Assembly (NCBI RefSeq): GCF_012275535.1
Contig: NZ_JAAVTK010000014.1
Coordinates: 1 to 64,000 of the forward strand
Source of the DNA: Hymenobacter artigasi
GTDB taxonomy: Bacteria > Bacteroidota > Bacteroidia > Cytophagales > Hymenobacteraceae
Length of the DNA: 64,000 nucleotides
Direction: 5' to 3'
Below, in pieces: positions 7,351 to 16,009 of this stretch. A program made the translations under genes and the position numbers. Every line of letters begins with the position of its first letter. Position 1 is the stretch's first letter. The notes beneath the pieces are model-generated. The model searched no databases. It saw nothing but the letters and a program-made list of their open reading frames with translations, and had not been told where the DNA came from.

Positions 7351-8853
7351 TTATTTCGGCCACGTAAAGATAAAACCAGCCCCCTGCCCCACAGCCGATT
7401 CGACGCGAATAGTGCCCTGCTGCTCGTTAATAATTTTTTGCACGATGCTCAGCCCGATGCCCGTGCTTTCGGCCGTGTGCCGGTCGCGCAGGGTCTGGAA
7501 GAGTAGGAAAATTTTCTGGTGGTATTCCGGGGCAATGCCCGGGCCGTCGTCCTGCACCCGAAACTCATAGCAGCGGCCAATGTCCCGGCACGTCACGTCC
7601 AGGTGGCCCGCCCCGCGCTGGTGGTATTTCACGGCGTTCGAGAGTAGGTTGGTGAAAACCTGTTGCAGGCTCAGCCGGTCGGTTTCGAAGGTGGGCATAT
7701 CGGGACCGATGCGCAGCGTGAAATCGGGCGGTACCACCAGGTCGGCTACCTCGGTCAGAAGCTGGTTCACGTCCACCGTCTCGCGTGACTGTGCGGTGCG
7801 GCCCACGCGGGCGTAGGCCAGCAGGCCGTTTATCAGGTCTTCGAGGCGCGCCAAACGGCCCTTCATCTGGTCGAGATAGGTGCGGAGCTGGGGCGAGAGC
7901 TCGGCGGCCAGCTCGTCCTCAATCCATTTTACGATGGTGGTCACGCCGCGCAGAGGCGCTTTCAGGTCGTGCGAGGCCACGTAGGCAAACTGGTCGAGCT
8001 CGTGGTTGCGCTTTTCCAGGGCGCTGAAACTGCCTTCCAGCGTCTGGGTCATGTGGTTGAGCGACGCGGCCAGGCCGCCGAGGTTATCCTCGGCATCATC
8101 CGTGATTTTAACCGTGTAGTCGCCCTGCACTACCTGCTCGGCCAGCTTCCGAATCTGGGCAATGCGGCGGCTCACCTGCGCGTTCACGTCGGCTAGCTCG
8201 CTTTGCAGGCGGCGGTTGTCTTCCAGCTCCTTCACCACCTTTATCACCAGCCACACCACAATCAGCACGGCCAGCACCGCCGAAACCAGCACCACGATGG
8301 GCGTAGCTTTTTCAAAAACCTCCTGCGACGCACTGCGCTGGGCCAGCAGGGCCAGCTCGCTGGTATTGATGCGGGCGTACAGCAGCCGCACCTGACGCAG
8401 GGTCTGGCGGTCGGTGTCGAGCAGCGTTTGCATGGCCGACTGGCTCATGGCTTTTTTAATCTCCGTAAGGGGCCGCAGAATGCGAAACTCCTGTTCCACC
8501 AGGCCCCGTAGCGAATCGAGGCGGGCGCGCTGGTCAGGGTTGTCCACCGTTAGGGCCTGCACGCGTTCCAGGGCGGCGGGTAGCTGGCCAGTGGCCATGC
8601 TGTAGGGCCGCAGATACACCGTGTCGCCGGTGAGCAGGTAGCCGCGCGTACCCGCCTGGGCATCTTTGAGCACCGCCGTGATTGTTTCGGCCTCCTGCAG
8701 CACCTGATAGGTGTGCTCCACGTTCCGGGTTTGCACGCTCAGGCCCCGAATGCTCCAGAACGAAGCCGCCGCCGTGAGCAGCAGCACGCCCACGGCCAGG
8801 GCAAAGCCCACAATAATTTTGGTATTCGATTTGGTGTTCGATTTGACGTTCAT
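7351..8853 (-). CDS. CHASE3-type sensor histidine kinase
   Basis: A membrane histidine kinase of 500 residues. TM1 is at about 12-31. A CHASE3-like extracytoplasmic sensor contains AGTRGYLLTGD (67-77). TM2 is at about 185-206, and a HAMP-like coiled segment follows to about 280. The HisKA phosphoacceptor is H295 in VASHDLKAPLRG. The ATPase domain shows N-box FTNLLSNAVKYH, G1 DDGPGIAP and G2 TGIGLSIV. This architecture and the VASHDLKAPL motif are typical of phytochrome-like and CHASE3 kinases. It is followed by the single-domain regulator. It is divergent from the RNA methyltransferase gene, with an 81-bp shared promoter region. Confidence 0.93.
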   Translation of the reverse strand: MNVKSNTKSNTKIIVGFALAVGVLLLTAAASFWSIRGLSVQTRNVEHTYQVLQEAETITAVLKDAQAGTRGYLLTGDTVYLRPYSMATGQLPAALERVQALTVDNPDQRARLDSLRGLVEQEFRILRPLTEIKKAMSQSAMQTLLDTDRQTLRQVRLLYARINTSELALLAQRSASQEVFEKATPIVVLVSAVLAVLIVVWLVIKVVKELEDNRRLQSELADVNAQVSRRIAQIRKLAEQVVQGDYTVKITDDAEDNLGGLAASLNHMTQTLEGSFSALEKRNHELDQFAYVASHDLKAPLRGVTTIVKWIEDELAAELSPQLRTYLDQMKGRLARLEDLINGLLAYARVGRTAQSRETVDVNQLLTEVADLVVPPDFTLRIGPDMPTFETDRLSLQQVFTNLLSNAVKYHQRGAGHLDVTCRDIGRCYEFRVQDDGPGIAPEYHQKIFLLFQTLRDRHTAESTGIGLSIVQKIINEQQGTIRVESAVGQGAGFIFTWPK

Positions 8854-8922
8854 CGGCAGCGAAGGTAATGGCCGGCCCTACGCATCCCGCTGCCGCCGGG
8901 TTGGCTCCGGCCGCTGGCCCGG

Positions 8923-8930
8923 TATCTTTG
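8923..8930 (+). promoter_or_regulatory. -33/-7 promoter for the RNA methyltransferase
   Basis: TATCTTTG, an exact TAnnTTTG, lies 4 nt before the ATG at 8935. TTGG at 8901-8904 lies 18 nt upstream and fits the -33 region. The expected start point makes the transcript nearly leaderless. Confidence 0.6.
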
Positions 8931-8934
8931 CCCC

Positions 8935-9762
8935 ATGTCATTTGCTCCCCTCGACCGCCTCAGTAGCCCCCAAAACCCCCGCATCAAGCAGCTCCTGAAG
9001 CTCCAGCAGAAATCGGCCGAGCGCCGCGCCCTCGGCCTCACCCTGGTCGAGGGCCTGCGCGAGCTTACCATTGCCGTGGAGGCCGGCGTATCCGTAGCTA
9101 CCATTTACTCCTGCCCCGAGCTGGCTGGCGAAAACGGTATTTCGGAGCTAAAAAGCCTATTTTTCGACAAAAAAGATGCACCCGAGTGGTTCGAAGTCAC
9201 GCGCCCCGTCTTCGAGAAAGTGGCCTACCGCGAAGGCTCCGATGGCCTGCTGGCCGTGCTCCGCACCCCCGCCCGCACCCTGGCCGACCTCCGCCTACCC
9301 GCCAACCCGCTCCTCCTAGTACTCGAAGCCGTGGAGAAGCCCGGCAACCTCGGCGCCATCCTCCGCACCGCCGACGCCGCCCCCGTTGATGCCGTGCTCA
9401 TCGGCGATGCGCGCACCGACCTCTACAACCCCAACACCATCCGGTCCAGCATTGGCTGCGTGTTCTCAGTACCCGTAATTGCCGCGCCAATGGCCGAAAT
9501 TATGGCTTTTCTGCATGCCAAAGGCATTCGCAGCTACGCCGCCGCCCTCACGCCCACAGCCCATTCCTACCTCGCCTGCGACTTTCGCCAGCCCACGGCC
9601 CTCGTCCTCGGCACCGAAGCCGACGGCCTGACCCCCGCTGCCCTCGCCGCCTGCGACGAAACCATCATCATCCCCATGATGGGCCGCATCGACTCGCTCA
9701 ACGTGAGCGTGGCCGGCGCCGTGCTGGCGTTTGAAGCCGTACGCCAGCGTACGGCCAATTAG
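8935..9762 (+). CDS. TrmH/SpoU-family RNA 2'-O-methyltransferase
   Basis: A 275-residue SPOUT methyltransferase that transfers methyl from SAM to a ribose 2'-OH of rRNA or tRNA. The N-terminal substrate-binding part (NPRIKQLLKLQQKSAERR) is followed by the knotted domain: motif 1 EKPGNLGAILRTADA, motif 2 LVLGTEADGL and motif 3 MGRIDSLNVSVAGA with the conserved Ser-Asn region. Length and motif order are standard. The target nucleotide cannot be read from sequence. The start at 8935 is fixed by TATCTTTGCCCCATG. The gene overlaps the convergent coiled-coil gene by 4 bp. Confidence 0.92.
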   Translation: MSFAPLDRLSSPQNPRIKQLLKLQQKSAERRALGLTLVEGLRELTIAVEAGVSVATIYSCPELAGENGISELKSLFFDKKDAPEWFEVTRPVFEKVAYREGSDGLLAVLRTPARTLADLRLPANPLLLVLEAVEKPGNLGAILRTADAAPVDAVLIGDARTDLYNPNTIRSSIGCVFSVPVIAAPMAEIMAFLHAKGIRSYAAALTPTAHSYLACDFRQPTALVLGTEADGLTPAALAACDETIIIPMMGRIDSLNVSVAGAVLAFEAVRQRTAN

Positions 9763-10136
9763 GCGGCTTCGGGATTCTCCAGCTTGGTCACGCGGGTATC
9801 CAGTTGCTTAATTTGCTGGTCGGAGCTGTCGTAACGGTCATTGCCCCGGTTCATCGCATCCAAAATGGCGTTGGTCATGCTATTAAATGTTTGCGCAAGG
9901 TTATCCAAACCGGTTTGGAGGTCCTGGCGCAAGCCGACAACGTCCCCACGCAAGCCGCCAACTTCTTCGCGCAAGCCACCAACGTCCCCACGCAAGCCAC
10001 CAACTTCTTCGCGCAAGCCGCCAATCTGTTCTCTCATTTCTCGGCGCAGTGCTGCTATGTCCTCACGCATGGCGTGTTGCTCAATCAGAATCTCGGCTAC
10101 TACTTCGGGTAAATCGCGCTTATCTCGGGGTTCCAT
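9759..10136 (-). CDS. heptad-repeat coiled-coil protein
   Basis: A 125-residue protein of unknown role. Residues 1-25 are charged (MEPRDKRDLPEVVAEILIEQ). A regular heptad array follows at about 31-65, alternating GGLREEV and GGLRGDV units and ending VGLRQDL. A second helical stretch (TGLDNLAQTFNSMTNAILDAM) and a C-terminal QIKQLDTRVTKLE complete it. A parallel coiled-coil oligomer is likely. The heptads are encoded by nearly identical 42-bp units (9939-9980, 9981-10022), so copy number may vary. The ATG at 10136 is preferred over the upstream in-frame start, whose extra 23 residues are not family-like. It overlaps the methyltransferase stop by 4 bp. Confidence 0.75.
   Translation of the reverse strand: MEPRDKRDLPEVVAEILIEQHAMREDIAALRREMREQIGGLREEVGGLRGDVGGLREEVGGLRGDVVGLRQDLQTGLDNLAQTFNSMTNAILDAMNRGNDRYDSSDQQIKQLDTRVTKLENPEAA
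9939..10022 (-). repeat. two 42-bp tandem coding repeats
   Basis: 9939-9980 and 9981-10022 are identical at 40 of 42 positions. Each encodes two heptads (GGLREEV GGLRGDV) of the coiled-coil protein. This is a candidate for slippage-driven length change. Confidence 0.9.
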
Positions 10137-10217
10137 AAAATTGGGTTGGGGAACGGTAGAACGTGAAACAAGATAAGGCGAAAATCGAACTTCCCCCACT
10201 TGCAATAGCTGCTGTAA

Positions 10218-12671
10218 CTACTGCGTCCGTTGGGTTGAAAGTTCCAAGGAGCCGCTTTGCAATCCCTGGCTCGTGGCCTTCACCTGCACCGCGCCAGCCT
10301 TTTGGCCAGCCTGCACAATGGCCACCAGCTGCCCCTGAAACGCCCGCATCTGCGGCTGCTGAAAAGACTCTAGGCAAGTCGCGTCGCCGTTGCCGATGGC
10401 CCGGAAGCTACCCGCGCCGCTCACCACAAAGCTGAGCGACTGCGTGGCATCGGGGCAGAGGTTGCCTTGGGCATCCTCCACGCGGGCCGTGATGAAGGCC
10501 AGGTCTTTGCCATCGGCGGCTAGGGCCGAGCGGTCGGCTACCAGCCGGATGTGGTGCGGCGCGCCCGCCGTGCGTACTTCTTCGGTGGCCACCGCTTTGC
10601 CCTGGGCATCGTAGGCCACTATTTTGAGGGTGCCGGGCGCGTATTTCACGTTGTTCCACATCAGGCGGTAGCGGGTTTGGGGCTGGTCCGATGAGGCTTT
10701 GGTCTGGCGGCCCTGGCTCTGGCCGTTCACAAACAGCTCAGCCGAAGGGTAGCTCGTGTAAGCAAAGACCGGCGTGGTCTGGCCTTCGCGGCCGGGCCAG
10801 GTCCAGTGCGGCAGCAGGTGCAGCGTTGGGCTGGCCGTGTTCCAACGGGCGCGGTAGAGGTAGTACCGGTCTTTCGGCATGCCGGCCAAATCCAGAATGC
10901 CGAAGTAGGAGCTGTGCGAAGGCCATTTTTCGTCATAAGGCGTGGGCTCGCCCAGGTAGTCGAAGCCCGTCCACACAAACTCACCCATGACGTTCGGCAG
11001 GTCGTCCTGGGAGGCAAATTCCTCGTCCGGCGTCTGCGACCATACGCAGGCCTCCAGGTCGTACGACGACGACTGATTGTCCGGGTACTGCTTCTGCTTG
11101 GCCTTTTCGACCGGAAATTTATACACCCCGCGCGAGCTCACCGTCGAAGCCGTTTCCGCGCCCAGCAGGAAGCCCTGCGGCAGCTTGGCCAGGGCTTCGG
11201 CGTAGCGGTGGGGCTTGTAGTTGAAGCCGGGAATGTCGAGCACCGCCGCGATGCCGTACTTGAAATCGTCGTCGAAGCGGTCCAGGCCCATGGTCACGGG
11301 GCGGGTGGGGTCCTCACGGTGCACAATGTCCTGCAGGCGCTTGGCGATAACAGGGCCATTGGCATTGCTCTGGTCGGGCACTTCATTGCCGATGCTCCAC
11401 ATAATCACCGATGGATTATTGCGGTAGTGGTGCACCATGTTCACCAAATCCTTCTCCGCCCACGCATCGAAATACTGGCTGTAGCCATTTTTCACCTTGG
11501 GCGACTTCCACTCGTCAAACGACTCCACCATCAGCATCAGGCCCATCTCGTCGCACAGCGCCACCAGCTCCGGCGCGGGCATGTTGTGCGAAGTCCGAAT
11601 GGCATCGCAGCCCAAATCTTTCAGCAGCGTCAGCTGCCGGCGCAGTGCTGCCGTATTCACCGCCGCGCCCAGCGGCCCCAAATCGTGGTGGTTGCACACG
11701 CCCTTGAACTTGCGCGGCTGCCCATTCAGCGAAAAGCCTACGCCCTTTTCAAATTTGAAAGAGCGGATGCCGAACGACGTCTGGTACGCATCTTTCAGTG
11801 CCTTGCCCGCATACAGCTTCGACGAAGCCGTGTACAGCACCGGCCTTTCCGGCGACCATAGCCGGGGCTGCGGCACCGTCAGGCGCTGTTCAAACGTGAG
11901 CCCGTTGGTCAGCGCCGTGCTGGTCGTGGCCACCACCTTGCCCGCCGCATCGCGGATTTCGGTATCGAGCCGCAATGGCTGAAACTTGCCACCCGGCGTT
12001 TCCACCTTGGTTTTCAGCACCACCTGGGCCTGCGCCGCCGTGATTTCAGGCGTGGTCAGGTAAGTGCCCCACACCGGAATGTGCACGGCATCCGTCACCA
12101 CCAGGTGCACGTTGCGGTAGAGGCCCGCGCCGGGGTACCAGCGCGAAGCCTCGGGCTGGTTTTCCAAGCGCACGGCCAGCACATTGCCGTCGCCCGGCTT
12201 TAAAAAGGAAGTAATATCCAGCGAAAACGAGTTGTAGCCATATGGCCAAAACCCGGCTTCTTTGCCATTCACGAAAACGTGCGCGTTGCTCATCGCGCCA
12301 TCAAAGAGCAGCACTGCCCGCTGGCCCGGACCAAAGCCCGGCACTGCCAGCCGCCGCCGGTACCAGCCCGTGCCAATGAATGGCAACCCACCCGTGCGCC
12401 CCGATTTCTGCGTGGCCTTCTGCTCCTGGTTCTGTTCGATTTTAACGACCTGTAAGTCGTTATTCCCGCTAAACGGCCCCGTAATGGCCCAGTCATGCGG
12501 CACGCTCACCGTCTGCCATTTGGCATCGGCGAAGTCCGGCCTGGCCGCATTCGGCACGTCGCCCTTCGAGAATTTCCAGTCCGAATCGAGTAAATACTCG
12601 TGGCGGTTTTGGGCGGTGGCAGCGATGGTGGCCAGCAGCAGGGCAGCGGCCAACAGGTTTTTCAGCAGCAT
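10218..12671 (-). CDS. secreted glycoside hydrolase family 2 (beta-galactosidase-like)
   Basis: An 817-residue exported GH2 enzyme. The signal peptide is MLLKNLLAAALLLATIAATAQ. It is followed by a sugar-binding jelly roll (YNSFSLDITSFLKPGDGN), an immunoglobulin-like domain and the TIM barrel. The acid/base is E430 in SIGNEVPDQS and the nucleophile is E564 in VMGEFVWTGFDY. The motif DAIRTSHNMPAPELVALCDEMG is characteristic. C-terminal Ig-like domains (GKDLAFITARVEDAQGN) match the beta-galactosidase DUF4982 type. Hydrolysis of terminal beta-galactosides or beta-glucuronides in scavenged glycans is likely. The ATG at 12671 was chosen for the signal peptide. TACCTTGCG about 30 nt upstream may be the promoter. 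Confidence 0.92.
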   Translation of the reverse strand: MLLKNLLAAALLLATIAATAQNRHEYLLDSDWKFSKGDVPNAARPDFADAKWQTVSVPHDWAITGPFSGNNDLQVVKIEQNQEQKATQKSGRTGGLPFIGTGWYRRRLAVPGFGPGQRAVLLFDGAMSNAHVFVNGKEAGFWPYGYNSFSLDITSFLKPGDGNVLAVRLENQPEASRWYPGAGLYRNVHLVVTDAVHIPVWGTYLTTPEITAAQAQVVLKTKVETPGGKFQPLRLDTEIRDAAGKVVATTSTALTNGLTFEQRLTVPQPRLWSPERPVLYTASSKLYAGKALKDAYQTSFGIRSFKFEKGVGFSLNGQPRKFKGVCNHHDLGPLGAAVNTAALRRQLTLLKDLGCDAIRTSHNMPAPELVALCDEMGLMLMVESFDEWKSPKVKNGYSQYFDAWAEKDLVNMVHHYRNNPSVIMWSIGNEVPDQSNANGPVIAKRLQDIVHREDPTRPVTMGLDRFDDDFKYGIAAVLDIPGFNYKPHRYAEALAKLPQGFLLGAETASTVSSRGVYKFPVEKAKQKQYPDNQSSSYDLEACVWSQTPDEEFASQDDLPNVMGEFVWTGFDYLGEPTPYDEKWPSHSSYFGILDLAGMPKDRYYLYRARWNTASPTLHLLPHWTWPGREGQTTPVFAYTSYPSAELFVNGQSQGRQTKASSDQPQTRYRLMWNNVKYAPGTLKIVAYDAQGKAVATEEVRTAGAPHHIRLVADRSALAADGKDLAFITARVEDAQGNLCPDATQSLSFVVSGAGSFRAIGNGDATCLESFQQPQMRAFQGQLVAIVQAGQKAGAVQVKATSQGLQSGSLELSTQRTQ

Positions 12672-12754
12672 AAGCGAGCAGGGTAGGAGTGTATTCGGGG
12701 TCGCAAGGTACGTGCCGCCGATTTTACACAATCGATTATCCTGCCCTGCCGGGG

Positions 12755-13282
12755 TTAGTACACCGTTACCCCAAAACCCAGTTCCAGCGCCAGCTGACGG
12801 GCTTCCTCGGCTTGCGCATCGGCCACCACGCTCAGGGCATAAGAGTCGCTATCCAGCGTAAAGAGCACCACTGCCAGGCCCACCGGCTCAGCCAGGTCCT
12901 GCACGATGTCAAGCGCTTCAGGGCCGGTCACCGTGGCGCGGCCGCTGGCGGGCTCATGCAGCCGCATTGATTTCTTCTGCTGCGTCAGCGTTTCGTTAAT
13001 GCCGTAAACCAGGTCGGCCGCCGGGTCCTTCCAGTCGCTTTCCCACAGCAGCTCTTCAGCCAGCAGCGCATCAATAAGGGCCAAATCGCGCAGCTCCTGC
13101 ACCGGCAGCGCCGCCACAATGCCGCGCTCCTCCAACTCCTCGGCAAACTGCTCCTGATAGGCGGCCGGGTCGCGCAGCACCAGCGCCAGCCGCTCGCTCA
13201 CGCGCTGGGTGGCTTCGGCATCATTCAGCGTAAAAAGCTGCACGAAGCGGCTCAGATTTTCGGAGGATTTCAAATTCGTCAT
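12755..13282 (-). CDS. hypothetical cytoplasmic protein (DUF6630-like)
   Basis: A 175-residue soluble protein with no signal peptide or membrane segment. LLWESDWKDPAADLVYGIN in the middle and the two-stranded end SYALSVVADAQAEEARQLA recall the DUF6630 family, but I cannot confirm that. No catalytic motif is visible. The first half is helical and acidic (LEERGIVAALPVQELRDLALIDALL). It sits between the GH2 gene and a small secreted protein gene, all on the minus strand, so co-transcription is possible. Function unknown. Confidence 0.7.
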   Translation of the reverse strand: MTNLKSSENLSRFVQLFTLNDAEATQRVSERLALVLRDPAAYQEQFAEELEERGIVAALPVQELRDLALIDALLAEELLWESDWKDPAADLVYGINETLTQQKKSMRLHEPASGRATVTGPEALDIVQDLAEPVGLAVVLFTLDSDSYALSVVADAQAEEARQLALELGFGVTVY

Positions 13283-13292
13283 AAGTTAAAAT

Positions 13293-13820
13293 TTAGCGGG
13301 GCTGTACGCCTTCCTGCTGCACTTCCAGCAGATAAGGAACCAGTGCGGCCGGGCGTATCGACAGCGGCAGCCGCCGAGTGGCATGGTACTGCCGGATGGT
13401 TTGATACAGTTGGTCGCGGCCGTTATTAATGGCCCGGACCATTCCAAACACCGATACGCCCAACAGGCTGAAAGCCATGGGTGCAACCCACGAATCGTAG
13501 TAATAAGCATTGTAATTGGGCGTGACACCATACGTAGCCGGATTCGGCTCGTAGTGTCGCCCAACAACGGTTACCACGGGCACCGGAATCGCGGCAAAGC
13601 GCATAATGTTGCGGCCGGTGTTCCACTTGGCGTAGTACATGCGGATGATGGCGCGCGCCGTGTCATTAAAGGCATAAGCGTCCTCAAAACCCGCGCGGGA
13701 GAGCTTGTATTCAGATTTGTCCGGGTGTTCGGTCATCGTTGCGGCCGGCGACTGGCCTCGTCCCGGCCGGGCCATAATGAGTAGGGCCAGCAATGGTAGC
13801 AGGGTAGATTTTTTAAGCAT
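13293..13820 (-). CDS. hypothetical secreted protein
   Basis: A 175-residue protein that I do not recognise. The signal peptide starts MLKKSTLLPLLALLIMARPGRGQ. The mature part has one hydrophobic stretch (WVAPMAFSLLGVSVFGMV) and aromatic-rich NYNAYYYDS. The C-terminus (LPLSIRPAALVPYLLEVQQ) is short and mostly polar. Alternative ATGs at 13832 and further upstream exist in frame; 13820 gives the best signal peptide with two lysines in the n-region. It lies 10 bp from the DUF6630-like gene, so they are probably one unit. Confidence 0.65.
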   Translation of the reverse strand: MLKKSTLLPLLALLIMARPGRGQSPAATMTEHPDKSEYKLSRAGFEDAYAFNDTARAIIRMYYAKWNTGRNIMRFAAIPVPVVTVVGRHYEPNPATYGVTPNYNAYYYDSWVAPMAFSLLGVSVFGMVRAINNGRDQLYQTIRQYHATRRLPLSIRPAALVPYLLEVQQEGVQPR

Positions 13821-13910
13821 ACGAGGAAGCATGGCAGGAAAGAAAATCAATTGTTCAGCGAACAATCAGTAAAAATAACGCACCGTTCGCATTCGCAGCT
13901 ACTCATAAGC

Positions 13911-13947
13911 AAAACGCCCAGCCTCGGAGTCCGAAGCTGGGCGTTTT
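13911..13947. terminator. strong bidirectional hairpin after typA
   Basis: AAAACGCCCAGC pairs with GCTGGGCGTTTT, with inner TCGG/CCGA pairing and a 3-nt loop. The flanking A and T runs make it usable from both sides, mainly for typA on the minus strand. Confidence 0.85.
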
Positions 13948-13968
13948 ACTTATAAAATCAGGCGGCAA

Positions 13969-15780
13969 TTAGTCAGCCTGCTTGGCGTAGCGCAGACGCT
14001 CGTTCTCGTCGAGCAGAATCTTGCGCATCCGAATCGACTTCGGGGTCACCTCCAGGTACTCATCCTTCTGGATGTATTCCATGGCTTCTTCCAGCGAAAA
14101 CTGGCGCTTGGGGGTGATTTTGGCGTTGTCGTCGGTGCCCGAAGCACGCATGTTGGTCAGCTTCTTGCCTTTCTGGATGTTCACCGTCAGGTCATTGGGG
14201 CGGGTGTGCTCGCCAATAACCTGGCCGCCGTACACTTCCTCACCTGGGTCCACGAAGAACGAGCCACGGTCCTGCAGCTTGTCAATTGTGTAAGCCGTGC
14301 CAGCGCCGGTTTCCAACGAAATCAGCGAACCAGCAATCCGGCCGGGGATGGGGCCTTTGTGCTCCTCATAATCCACGAAACGGTGGTTCATGATGGCCTC
14401 GCCGCCGGTAGCAGTCAGCACGTTGTTACGCAGGCCAATCAGGCCGCGCGACGGAATGGTGAACTCCAAGTGCTGCAAGTCGCCCTTAGGCTCCATGATG
14501 GTCATTTCGCCTTTGCGCATGCTCACCAGCTCGATTACTTTGCCGGCCGATTCCTCGGGCACGTCCACCACGAGCAATTCGATAGGCTCGGTACGCTTGC
14601 CGTTGTCGTCTTCCTTGAACAGTACCTGGGGCTGGCCCACCTGCAGCTCGTAGCCTTCGCGACGCATGGTCTCGATGAGTACGGACAAGTGAAGAATGCC
14701 GCGGCCGAACACCAGGAACGTATCCTCCTTGTCAGTCGCCTCCACGCGCAGGGCGAGGTTTTTCTCGGTCTCTTTGAACAGACGGTCACGCAGGTGACGC
14801 GAGGTCACGAACTTGCCTTCCTTGCCGAAGAACGGCGAGTTGTTGATGGTGAACAGCATGTTCATCGTCGGCTCGTCGATGCTGATGCGCTCCAGCTGCT
14901 CGGGGTTGTCGTTGTCGGCGAGGGTGTCACCAATGTCGAAGCCTTCGATGCCCGACACGGCGCAGATTTCGCCGCTGCTTACTTCCGCCACTTTCACGCG
15001 GCCGAGGCCTTCAAATACGTGCAGCTCGCGGATTTTTACTTTTTTGATGCTGCCGTCGGCTTTCATCAGGCTCATGTTCGAGCCTTCTTTCAGCGTACCG
15101 CGGTGCACGCGGCCGATGGCGATACGACCCACGAACGACGAGTAGTCGAGCGAGGTAATCTGCATCTGAGGCGTGCCTTCCAAGGTCGGCGCGGGCGGAA
15201 TCGAAGAGATAACCGCGTCGAGCAACGGAATCAGGTTGTCGGTCTTCACTTTCCAGTCGGTGCTCATCCAGCCCTGCTTCGAGGAACCGTACAAAGTCAC
15301 GAAGTCGAGCTGGTCTTCCGAAGCGCCGAGGTTGAACATGAGGTCGAAAACCTGCTCGTGCACCTCGTCGGGGCGGCAGTTTTCCTTGTCTACTTTGTTC
15401 ACCACTACAATGGGCTTGAGGCCCAGGGCAATGGCTTTGCCCAGCACGAAGCGGGTCTGCGGCATGGCGCCTTCAAAGGCGTCCACGAGCAGCAGCACGC
15501 CGTCGGCCAGCTTCAACACACGCTCTACCTCACCGCCGAAGTCGGCGTGACCAGGGGTGTCGATGATGTTGATTTTGGTGCCGTTGTAGCGAACCGATAC
15601 GTTTTTGGAAACGATGGTGATGCCGCGCTCGCGCTCCAGGGGGTTGTCGTCGAGAATCAGGTCGTCGAAGTGCTGGTGCGCATCGAAAATCTTGGATGCG
15701 TGGATAATCTTATCCACCAGAGTAGTCTTGCCGTGGTCAACGTGAGCGATGATGGCAATGTTACGAATATTGTTGGCCAT
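13969..15780 (-). CDS. typA: ribosome-associated GTPase TypA/BipA
   Basis: A 603-residue translational GTPase of the EF-G class that acts on the ribosome in assembly and stress adaptation. G1 is AHVDHGKTT, G2 lies in RERGITI, G3 is DTPGHADFGGEV and G4 is NKVDKENCRPDE. Domain II, two EF-G-like domains and the BipA-specific C-terminal domain (GGQVIGEHTRPNDLTVN) follow. The length matches the family. The ATG at 15780 begins MANNIRNIAIIAHVD. The longer frame upstream is non-family sequence. TACCTTTG at 15801-15808 supports this start. A strong hairpin follows the stop codon. Confidence 0.97.
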   Translation of the reverse strand: MANNIRNIAIIAHVDHGKTTLVDKIIHASKIFDAHQHFDDLILDDNPLERERGITIVSKNVSVRYNGTKINIIDTPGHADFGGEVERVLKLADGVLLLVDAFEGAMPQTRFVLGKAIALGLKPIVVVNKVDKENCRPDEVHEQVFDLMFNLGASEDQLDFVTLYGSSKQGWMSTDWKVKTDNLIPLLDAVISSIPPAPTLEGTPQMQITSLDYSSFVGRIAIGRVHRGTLKEGSNMSLMKADGSIKKVKIRELHVFEGLGRVKVAEVSSGEICAVSGIEGFDIGDTLADNDNPEQLERISIDEPTMNMLFTINNSPFFGKEGKFVTSRHLRDRLFKETEKNLALRVEATDKEDTFLVFGRGILHLSVLIETMRREGYELQVGQPQVLFKEDDNGKRTEPIELLVVDVPEESAGKVIELVSMRKGEMTIMEPKGDLQHLEFTIPSRGLIGLRNNVLTATGGEAIMNHRFVDYEEHKGPIPGRIAGSLISLETGAGTAYTIDKLQDRGSFFVDPGEEVYGGQVIGEHTRPNDLTVNIQKGKKLTNMRASGTDDNAKITPKRQFSLEEAMEYIQKDEYLEVTPKSIRMRKILLDENERLRYAKQAD

Positions 15781-15800
15781 ATGGGTTGGTTTTGCGGGTG

Positions 15801-15808
15801 CAAAGGTA
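15801..15808 (-). promoter_or_regulatory. -7 promoter element of typA
   Basis: On the minus strand this reads TACCTTTG, an exact TAnnTTTG, followed by CACCC and the ATG about 20 nt downstream. The leader would be short. Confidence 0.6.
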
Positions 15809-16009
15809 CAGATAAAAACGCGCAAAGCCTTGTGGTACTCAACTCTTAACCCAAGCCCCGCTGCCGCACCCTGCCGCGCAGCCAAGCCTGTCGCCCTAAA
15901 TCGATTAGCTGGGGCGTAAGGTTCCCGGCGTTCTTTCGTCTAACCTCACGACCAAACCGGACGCCGCCGCCGTATGTTGGTCAGTTGTCATTAAAACCCC
16001 ATCCCAACC

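Noticed and set aside
9939..10022. Regular repeats that could suggest a CRISPR array
   Set aside because: Units are contiguous without unique spacers, in frame, and encode heptads of a coiled coil.
14206..15849. 547-codon plus-strand open frame opposite typA
   Set aside because: It is antisense to an unmistakable TypA, is His/Val-rich with no domain, and arises from high-GC codon bias.
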